From an uncultured Planctomycetia bacterium (lineage in GTDB: Bacteria; Planctomycetota; Phycisphaerae; Phycisphaerales; SM1A02): a stretch of 64,000 nucleotides of DNA. The stretch lies in the NCBI GenBank assembly GCA_937871505.1, contig CALMPF010000069.1, forward strand, positions 26,165 through 90,164, given 5' to 3'. The notes beneath the pieces are model-generated. The model had not been told where the DNA came from and ran no database searches. It was given only the letters and a program-made list of their open reading frames with translations. Shown one piece after another: positions 27,795 through 33,537 of this stretch. Position numbers and translations under genes: made by a program. The number at the start of each line of letters is the position of its first letter. Position 1 is the first letter of the stretch.

Positions 27795-27803
27795 GACGCT
27801 CGG

Positions 27804-27809
27804 AGCGTA
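27804..27809 (-). promoter_or_regulatory. putative -10 box for a leaderless transcript (FkbM gene)
   Basis: Minus-strand TACGCT ends 9 bases before the GTG start at 27794. Confidence 0.4.
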
Positions 27810-28003
27810 CCACGCAGGCCCGGGCGCGTCTCAGGAGCGACTCGGGACCGTCTCGGGTTCTCGCGCGGGGTCCGCTCGGGATCGGACCGGAGGGCCGAAG
27901 GCCAGCGCCGCGCGCCGTACGGACGCGCAGCACGCCGATGGGATCCGCATGCGCAGCCCTCCGGGGCCGTCGACGAGCGCTTCGCCGGGGGGACGATCGC
28001 CGG

Positions 28004-28009
28004 TATCCT
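28004..28009 (+). promoter_or_regulatory. putative -10 box for a leaderless transcript (DUF1080 gene)
   Basis: TATCCT ends 9 bases before the ATG at 28019, and no Shine-Dalgarno sequence is visible. Confidence 0.45.
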
Positions 28010-28018
28010 CCGGGCACC

Positions 28019-29479
28019 ATGACCACAACGACGATGGAGAGCACGGCGCAGGGGCCCGCGACGCAGACGTCTCCGCCGATCGCGGTGCCGACCGCCGTCG
28101 GCCGGCGCAGCGCCGGAGTTCGAGCGGTCCGCGCCTGCGTGCGCCGCAGGTCGCTCGCCGCGCTCGCGACGGCGGCGATCGCGCTCACCCCCGCCCTGGG
28201 CGCCGCCGCAGGGGGCGCAGGAGCGGCAACGCCCCCGGCGGCTCCCGCGACCAGCGCCGCGATCGCGCCGCCGAACACGCTCACTCCCGCAGAGCGGGCC
28301 GCCGGATGGCGGCTCCTCTTCGACGGACGCAGCGGAGAAGGATGGCGCGGCTTCAGACGCGACGGCTTCCCGGCTCAGGGCTGGAGCGTCGAGGAGGGCG
28401 TGCTCAAGGTGCGCAGCGGCGGCGGCGATCTCATCACCACCGAGCAGTTCGGCGACTTCGAGCTGGCGCTCGAGTTCCTGACCACGCCGAAGGCCAACAG
28501 CGGGATCATGTACCGCGTCATCGAGGAGCACGGCGCCCCGTGGCAGACCGGTCCGGAGTTCCAGATTCTCGATGACCACGGACACGGGCTCGCTCCGAGC
28601 CACCCGCACTCCGCCGGCGCCCTCTACGACCTCGCCGCGCCGCCGCCGACGAAGGTGCTCCGCCCCGCAGGCGAGTGGAACTCCGCCCGGATCCTCCTGC
28701 GCGACGGGAGGTTGCGGCACTGGCTCAACGACGTGAAGGTCGTGGACCTGCGGGTCGATGGCGACGACTGGGCGCAGCTCATCAAGGCGAGCAAGTTCAA
28801 GGACTACGCAGGCTTCGGCGTCCGTCCGCGCGGCCACATCGCGCTTCAGGATCACGGCGACGAGGTCTGGTTCCGCACCATCAAGCTGCGCGACACTGGC
28901 GCGGCGATGCCCGGCGAGCGGGCCCTCTTCAACGGCCGCGATCTCGATGGGCTCATCGGGTTCCTCCCCGACGGCACCGATCCCGCGCAGGTCTGGTCGG
29001 TGCGGGACGGGGTGCTCATCTGCGCCGGGAAGCCCGCCGGGTACATCAGGACGACGGAGCCCTTCGAGAGCTATGTCCTCAAGCTCGAGTGGCGCTGGCC
29101 GGAAGGGAAGGAGCCGGGGAACTCCGGCGTGCTCCTGCGCCTCGTCGGCGAGGACAAGGTCTGGCCAAAGAGCGTCGAGGCGCAGCTCCACAGCGGCAGC
29201 GCGGGGGACTTCTGGAACATCGACGAGGTGCGGATGTCCACCGACCCCGAACGCACCCGCGGCCGAAACACGCGCAAGACCCACGGCAACGAGAACCCGG
29301 TCGGCGCCTGGAACGAGTACGAGATCGTCGTCGACGGAAGCGACATCGCCCTCCGCGTCAATGGCGAGGAGCTGAATCGGGCGTGGGATGTCGAGGTCGT
29401 GCCCGGGACGATCGCCCTCCAGAGCGAGGGCGCCGAGATCCACTTCCGCGCCGTGCGCCTGGCGCCGATCCTCCGCTGA
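28019..29479 (+). CDS. exported protein with two DUF1080 domains
   Basis: A 486-residue exported protein with two copies of the DUF1080 (3-keto-disaccharide hydrolase-type) domain, a concanavalin-like beta-sandwich family greatly expanded in planctomycetes and linked to sugar breakdown. A long signal region with many Arg and then Ala (to about residue 75) precedes domain 1 (about 95-300, from GWRLLFDGRSGEGWRGFRRDG to HGDEVWFRTIKLRD). Domain 2 (about 305-486) runs from RALFNGRDLDGLIGFLPDG to EIHFRAVRLAPI. Both contain the NSGIMYR/NSGVLLR motif. The ATG at 28019 is preferred over upstream codons because of the adjacent TATCCT box. The substrate is not predictable. Confidence 0.88.
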   Translation: MTTTTMESTAQGPATQTSPPIAVPTAVGRRSAGVRAVRACVRRRSLAALATAAIALTPALGAAAGGAGAATPPAAPATSAAIAPPNTLTPAERAAGWRLLFDGRSGEGWRGFRRDGFPAQGWSVEEGVLKVRSGGGDLITTEQFGDFELALEFLTTPKANSGIMYRVIEEHGAPWQTGPEFQILDDHGHGLAPSHPHSAGALYDLAAPPPTKVLRPAGEWNSARILLRDGRLRHWLNDVKVVDLRVDGDDWAQLIKASKFKDYAGFGVRPRGHIALQDHGDEVWFRTIKLRDTGAAMPGERALFNGRDLDGLIGFLPDGTDPAQVWSVRDGVLICAGKPAGYIRTTEPFESYVLKLEWRWPEGKEPGNSGVLLRLVGEDKVWPKSVEAQLHSGSAGDFWNIDEVRMSTDPERTRGRNTRKTHGNENPVGAWNEYEIVVDGSDIALRVNGEELNRAWDVEVVPGTIALQSEGAEIHFRAVRLAPILR

Positions 29480-29494
29480 GCGGGGCTCCCGGCG

Positions 29495-29743
29495 CTACCG
29501 CCGCTGATGGTGGTGCGGGTGCTGCCGGTCATGTCCCCTTCCCGGCTTCGCGTCGTCGTAGATCTCATGCCCGGTGCGCCAGCCGCGGGCGGCGCGGAGC
29601 AGGGCCACGGCGAGACCGCCGATGGCACCGAGGCCCGCGCCGACGGGAATGCTCCCGAAGTAGACGCCGGCGCCGGCGCCGAGCGCGACGCCGAGCGCGA
29701 TCCACCGGGCTTCGAAGCCACTTCGCTTACGACGATCAGGCAT
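29495..29743 (-). CDS. small membrane protein with glycine-zipper-like segment
   Basis: An 82-residue protein. A basic N-terminus (PDRRKRSGFEARW) is followed by a Gly-rich hydrophobic span of two short helices (about residues 15-50, with repeated GxGAGxG and GAIGG spacing), then a charged His-rich tail. Such glycine-zipper proteins usually lie in membranes, but no function is known. It converges with the DUF1080 gene, with 15 bases between the stops. Confidence 0.6.
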   Translation of the reverse strand: MPDRRKRSGFEARWIALGVALGAGAGVYFGSIPVGAGLGAIGGLAVALLRAARGWRTGHEIYDDAKPGRGHDRQHPHHHQRR

Positions 29744-29849
29744 GATGGACCATTAGAGCAGAGACCCCCGAATCCCGCTCGCCGAAGCGCCGGCAGCGCC
29801 CGGCCACCGCAGATCCCTCACCCGCACCGACACCTCGAGGCACCCCGCG

Positions 29850-31175
29850 ATGAAGACCCCGAACGTCACCCTCCGCGCATCGACCGGCTCCGCCGCGCCC
29901 CTGCGGCTCGCGTCCCTGCTCCTTGCGGCCCTGCCCACCTCCATCGGATGGGCGCAGTCCTCGGTCCCGGCGATCTTCGTGGCCAACAACGGGAACCTCG
30001 AGGGCTCCGTCTCGTCGCTGACGATCGCTCCCGACGGCTCGCTCGCCTTCCGCCAGAAGCTCGTCCTGGGAAGCGTTCCCAGCCTCCAGTTCTTCGATCC
30101 GGGTCTCAATGCGTACTCGATCTCGATCTCGCCTGACGGCCGCTGGCTGGCGGTGAGCCACGCCACGGCGAGCACCACGGTCGAGCGCATCTCCGTTCTC
30201 GAAGTGCTCCCCGACGCCGGGATCGCGCTCGCCTTCGTCTTCGACACGCCCGACAGCCCGCTCGATGTCGAGTGGGTCGACGACGGCCTCCTCGCGGTCA
30301 CCCGGACCTCGACCAACACGGCCAACAACGTCCTGCTCTACACCATCGACCCCGAAGAGGGCCAGGCCGCGCTGAGCGACAGCGCCGTCAGCGGCGGCTT
30401 CAACTCCTGGATCGCGGTGCATCCCTCGCGCGAGCTGCTCTTCACCCAGGAGTCCTCGTCCAACACGGTGCGCTCGTTCGTCGTCGAAGGGTCCTCGCTC
30501 ACGCAGACATCGACCGCCTTCAACGGCTCCGTCTACCCGCTGGGTCTCGGCGTCTCTCCCGACGGCACGCGGATCTACTCGGGCGGCGGGATCAGCGCGG
30601 GAGGCAAGATGATCAGCGGCTGGACGATCGACGCCGCGCTGGGCGTGCTGACGCCGATCCCCGGCTCGCCGTGGATCTCGCCGGGGCAGTCGCCCAAGCA
30701 GGTCGCCGTCAGCGGTGACGGAAGCTACGCCTACGTGGGGCACGGGACGGATGCGACCATCCGCGGGTTCGCCATCGCACCCGACGGCGCTCTGGTGGAC
30801 ATCGGCGTGATGTTCGACGTCGGCTTCCAGGGCTCGCTCGGCGAGATCGCGATCTCGGGCGACCTGCTCTTCGCCACCGACCGCGACACGATCTTCGACG
30901 GCCAGCGCGGCGTGTACTCGTTCACCATCGGCGTCGACGGCTCGCTGAATCAGAATGGCCCCTTGGTGGATACCCAGGGCATCTCGCCGAACTCGATCGC
31001 GATCTGGCGCCCGGCGCCGGGCGACCCGGCCGATCTCGACGGCAACGGCACGGTCGACGGCGCCGACCTCGGTCTTCTGCTCGCAGCGTGGGGAACCGGC
31101 GGCCCCGGCGACCTCGACGGCAACGGCATCGTGGACGGCGCCGACCTCGGCCTTCTGCTCGCAGCGTGGCAATAG
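29850..31175 (+). CDS. secreted beta-propeller protein with two dockerin-like repeats
   Basis: A 441-residue exported protein. A signal peptide (about residues 1-35, cleaved after SIGWAQ) is followed by a seven-bladed propeller-like domain of the 6-phosphogluconolactonase/YVTN type. Blade motifs recur: AYSISISPDGRWLAV, GLGVSPDGTRIYSGGG, VAVSGDGSYAYVGHG and FAIAPDGALVD. At the C-terminus (about 395-441) two tandem calcium-loop motifs, both built on DLDGNGxVDGADLGLLLAAW, form a dockerin-like module. The same module ends other surface proteins in this window, suggesting a shared anchoring system. Substrate or partner is unknown. The gene is followed by a minisatellite. Confidence 0.85.
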   Translation: MKTPNVTLRASTGSAAPLRLASLLLAALPTSIGWAQSSVPAIFVANNGNLEGSVSSLTIAPDGSLAFRQKLVLGSVPSLQFFDPGLNAYSISISPDGRWLAVSHATASTTVERISVLEVLPDAGIALAFVFDTPDSPLDVEWVDDGLLAVTRTSTNTANNVLLYTIDPEEGQAALSDSAVSGGFNSWIAVHPSRELLFTQESSSNTVRSFVVEGSSLTQTSTAFNGSVYPLGLGVSPDGTRIYSGGGISAGGKMISGWTIDAALGVLTPIPGSPWISPGQSPKQVAVSGDGSYAYVGHGTDATIRGFAIAPDGALVDIGVMFDVGFQGSLGEIAISGDLLFATDRDTIFDGQRGVYSFTIGVDGSLNQNGPLVDTQGISPNSIAIWRPAPGDPADLDGNGTVDGADLGLLLAAWGTGGPGDLDGNGIVDGADLGLLLAAWQ

Positions 31176-31284
31176 CGACCGGACGCGAACCGGCGCCCGA
31201 TGGCAACGGCAACCGCGGCGGCGATCACGAAAGCGACGCCAGCGGACGATGCCCGATGCGCGCACCTCCGCAAGCTGGGGGGCT

Positions 31285-31431
31285 GCGTGAGCGGGGCTGC
31301 GTGGGCGAGGCCGGGTGGGCGAGGCTGCGTGAGCGAGGCTGCGTGGGCGAGGCCGGGTGGGCGAGGCCGGGTGAGCGAGGCCAGGTGAGCGGGGCTGCGT
31401 GGGCGACGCTGCGTGGGCGGGGCTGGGTGAG
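31285..31431. repeat. 14-bp minisatellite, about 10.5 copies
   Basis: Tandem imperfect copies of a 14-base unit, GCGTGRGCGAGGCY, occupy the space between the beta-propeller gene and the DGR locus. The overlapping Arg/Gly/Ala-rich frames are repeat translations, not genes. Confidence 0.9.
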
Positions 31432-31619
31432 CGTCGCCGAGCGTGGCGGCGAGCGCCGGGCGGACGGGGAGGGTCGGCGCCATCGCCCTGCCCGGGAAAG
31501 CGATCGCAACTCGCTCGTCACGCGCTCGGTCTCGGCACCGCGACGTTGACTGCTGCGACGTTCGGTCACCTCGCCCGACGACAGGGGAAGCGCGTGAGCG
31601 TCACCCTGTCCAGCCGCTC

Positions 31620-31720
31620 CGGCGCGCGGCCCTCCGGGCCGCCCCCCCGGAGGATGGCCCGCTCCGCAGGCTTACTCCGCCTGCTCCGCAGACGGCCGGG
31701 CCGGACCGGACCCCAAGGAC
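31620..31720 (-). repeat. 3' flank of VR1, duplicated beside VR2 (IMH-like region with hairpin)
   Basis: This 101-bp stretch is nearly identical to 33435-33537. It holds the last codons of the target gene, directly after the variable repeat, and a 7-bp GC hairpin (31626-31632 with 31636-31642, loop TCC). In known DGRs the sequence just after the VR (IMH) sets where homing starts and often has a hairpin nearby. A terminator role is equally possible. Confidence 0.6.
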
Positions 31721-32547
31721 CTCAGGCGGAGCCGAAAGCCCAGGGAGCGGGAGGCGAGGCCCGGGGGGATGGCGAGCCGGTAGGCCGAGCGCGCGTCCCA
31801 GGCGTTGATGTGCCAGGCGCCGCCGCGCAGGACGCGGCTCCCTTCCGAGCCCTCCGGGCCGACCGGATCGACTGCCTCCCCTTCGGCGTACGACCTGCTC
31901 CCGTCCCGGCACCACTCCCACACGTTCCCGTGCATCTGATATAGACCCCAGCCATTCGCCGGCAACGCTTTCACGTCCACCGTCTCCTGCCGATACAGCC
32001 CCTTCGCGGCGCCGCCGTACGGATGGTTCCCGTCGTAGTTCACCTCCTCCGGGGTGATCGTCTCTCCGAACCAGAACGGCGTCCGCGTCCCCGCACGGCA
32101 CGCGTACTCCCACTCAGCCTCCGTCGGCAACCCCGCACCGAGCCCCGGAAGCAGTGTCTCCAGTTTCGCCAGGAACGACTTGACGTCCAGCCAACTCACC
32201 TGCTCCACCGGCCGATCCGGACCCTTGAAGTGACTCGGGTTCTTCCCCACCACCACCTCCCACATCGCCTGCGTGCACGCCGTGTCCGCCAGCCAGAAAC
32301 CCTGCGTCAGCACCACCCGGTGCCGGGGGCCTTCGAAGTCGCGTTGCTCGGCCTCGCCCTCCGGCGACCCCATCTCGAACTCCCCAGGCTCGATCCAGCG
32401 GAATCGCTGCCGCACCGCCTCTTCTCCATCGCGTCGCGGCACCTCGATGTCGCTCCACCAGCCGCAGAGATCATCGCCGAACGCGGTCGGCCACGCCGGA
32501 AGCACGGCGTGAATCGAGTCGGGGCGAACCACTCCCGCGACGCTCAT
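31672..32547 (-). CDS. FGE/SUMF1-fold DGR target protein carrying variable repeat VR1
   Basis: A 291-residue protein made almost wholly of a formylglycine-generating-enzyme (C-type-lectin-like) domain, the usual scaffold of DGR-diversified proteins. After a short N-terminal region (PAWPTAFGDDLCGWW) the domain runs from QRFRWIEPGEFEMGSPEGE (about residue 45) through RPVEQVSWLDVKSFLAKLE, GLPTEAEWEYACRAGTRTPFWFGE and MHGNVWEWCRDG. It ends in the variable repeat RVLRGGAWHINAWDARSAYR, continuing to LGFRLRLRS at about residues 237-275. The catalytic Cys pair of true FGE is not in the repeat, so it is probably a binding protein. Compared with the template repeat, ten residues differ. The start is the ATG at 32547. 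The domain is a close paralogue of the C-terminal domain encoded at 33489-34230. Confidence 0.92.
   Translation of the reverse strand: MSVAGVVRPDSIHAVLPAWPTAFGDDLCGWWSDIEVPRRDGEEAVRQRFRWIEPGEFEMGSPEGEAEQRDFEGPRHRVVLTQGFWLADTACTQAMWEVVVGKNPSHFKGPDRPVEQVSWLDVKSFLAKLETLLPGLGAGLPTEAEWEYACRAGTRTPFWFGETITPEEVNYDGNHPYGGAAKGLYRQETVDVKALPANGWGLYQMHGNVWEWCRDGSRSYAEGEAVDPVGPEGSEGSRVLRGGAWHINAWDARSAYRLAIPPGLASRSLGFRLRLRSLGSGPARPSAEQAE
31721..31838 (-). repeat. DGR variable repeat VR1
   Basis: 118 bp aligned without gaps to the template repeat at 32973-33090. It differs at 14 positions. All 14 are adenines in the coding-strand template, out of 22 template adenines, and none of the other 96 positions differs. 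AAC codons of the template became ATC, GAC, CTC and TCC. This is the signature of adenine-specific mutagenic homing. Confidence 0.96.
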
Positions 32548-32972
32548 CGGCGCCACCCCCGCTGGCGCCCTGAACCGGGCACCGGCCCCGTGGTCACGAC
32601 GGGCCGACTCACACGCCAGCGCCCCTTGTCTCCTGCCTCGGCGTCCGGAAGTGGCGCTGGAGCGCGAAGGAGCCGGGGCCAAGCAGCTTCGGGCGAACGC
32701 GCCGCGGCGAAGAGGCCGTGCGAACCCTCCGCCAACGCGATCCGCCGGGCCATTGAATGGGGCGGCCCCCCGGGGAGCGTTCGGGCCGAATCCACGGCGC
32801 CTACCAGCACCCCGAGGGGCCTTGCGGTTCGGCGTGACGCCGAGCAGGGCCGAGCATCACGCGCAGGACGCCGGTCTGGTCCTTGGGTGGTCGCGCATCC
32901 GCGCGACGGGGTCTTCGAGCGCCTCTCAGCGTGCCCGCTGCCGCGCTCATTCTGAAAGGCGCTCTCAGGGAG
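32548..32972 (-). other. 425 bp between the template repeat and VR1 gene, no gene
   Basis: This is the place where a reverse transcriptase would be expected downstream of a TR. None of the six frames shows RT motifs. A small inverted repeat (CGGCGT/ACGCCG near 32830) is present. Downstream of the TR, such DNA normally encodes the structured 3' part of the template RNA, which may be what remains here. Confidence 0.5.
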
Positions 32973-33090
32973 CTCAGGCGGAGCCGAAAGCCCAGGTTGT
33001 GGTTGGCGTTGCCCGGGTGGTTGGCGTTCCGGTAGGCCGAGCGCGCGTTCCTGGCGTTGTTGTGCCAGGCGCCGCCGCGCAGGACGCGGC
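32973..33090 (-). repeat. DGR template repeat TR
   Basis: 118-bp non-variable copy of the target repeat, rich in AAC/CAC codons. Read in the target frame it gives RVLRGGAWHNNARNARSAYR then NANHPGNANHNLGFRLRLS, with Asn or His at nearly every variable site. It lies between the target gene and a DGR accessory-gene fragment. At its 3' end TR and VR1 share CTCCGCCTGAG and then diverge, as expected for the IMH*/IMH difference. At its 5' end homology starts exactly where the accessory-gene frame becomes aberrant. Confidence 0.95.
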
Positions 33091-33335
33091 ATGATCTCCC
33101 GATAGTCGATCGCCTCCTTCGACTTGGAGGCGCCGCCTCCCTCTCGCTTGAGGGACGCCGGCAGTGGCCCGACCCCCGAAGCGACCTCCACCCGAACCAC
33201 CCAGCGGGATTCCAGCCCCTGATCGATCCACTGCCAGTGGAGCGCCACGACGCGATGGGCGGCGAGGAAGGCGTTCAGGTGCGCCTCGTCGGCGGTGGCG
33301 TCCACGGCTCGGATGGAGAAGAAGTGGTACGACAT
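33090..33335 (-). pseudogene. truncated DGR accessory gene (N-terminal part of the HRDC-type protein)
   Basis: From an ATG with AAGGA about 9 bases upstream, 82 residues read MSYHFFSIRAVDATADEAHLN, then ALHWQWIDQG, RWVVRVEVASG and AIDYREIM. This resembles the N-terminal domain of the HRDC-containing proteins commonly found beside DGR reverse transcriptases, where DYREVLSE leads into the HRDC helices. Here the frame runs straight into the template repeat after DYREIM, so the HRDC domain is missing. The frame stays open to 32544 but only translates the TR and non-coding DNA. A deletion that joined the gene to the TR is the simplest reading. The family call comes from memory of such neighbourhoods, not from a search. 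Confidence 0.7.
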
Positions 33336-33434
33336 GGGTCATTCCTTGCTTGGGGTGGTGCCGCGCCGGGCAGAGAAGAGGTCTCCGAGCCAACTTCGAA
33401 GCCCGCCCCTGCGCGAAGCCTCACCCTCCGGGTT

Positions 33435-33537
33435 CGGCGCGCGGCCCTCCGGGCCGCCCCCCCCCGGAGGATGGCCCGCTCCGCGGGCTTACTCCGCCTG
33501 CTCCGCAGGCGGCCGGGCCGGACCCGACCCCAAGGAC
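33435..33537 (-). repeat. 3' flank of VR2, duplicate of the VR1 flank
   Basis: Nearly identical to 31620-31720, with two extra C in a C-run and few substitutions. It includes the same hairpin (33441-33447 with 33451-33457). High identity outside a conserved protein domain points to recent duplication or gene conversion. Confidence 0.85.

Noticed and set aside
31285..31431. Possible CRISPR-like array
   Set aside because: Units are 14 bp with no spacers, so it is a minisatellite. No cas gene is present.
31672..32547. True formylglycine-generating enzyme activating a sulfatase
   Set aside because: No sulfatase gene is near. The C-terminal region that would hold the catalytic Cys residues is the variable repeat, and the context is a DGR.
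32544..33335. A 263-residue open frame starting at the accessory-gene ATG
   Set aside because: Only the first 82 residues look like a protein. The rest is a translation of the template repeat in a non-target frame and of non-coding DNA, rich in Arg, Pro and Gly.
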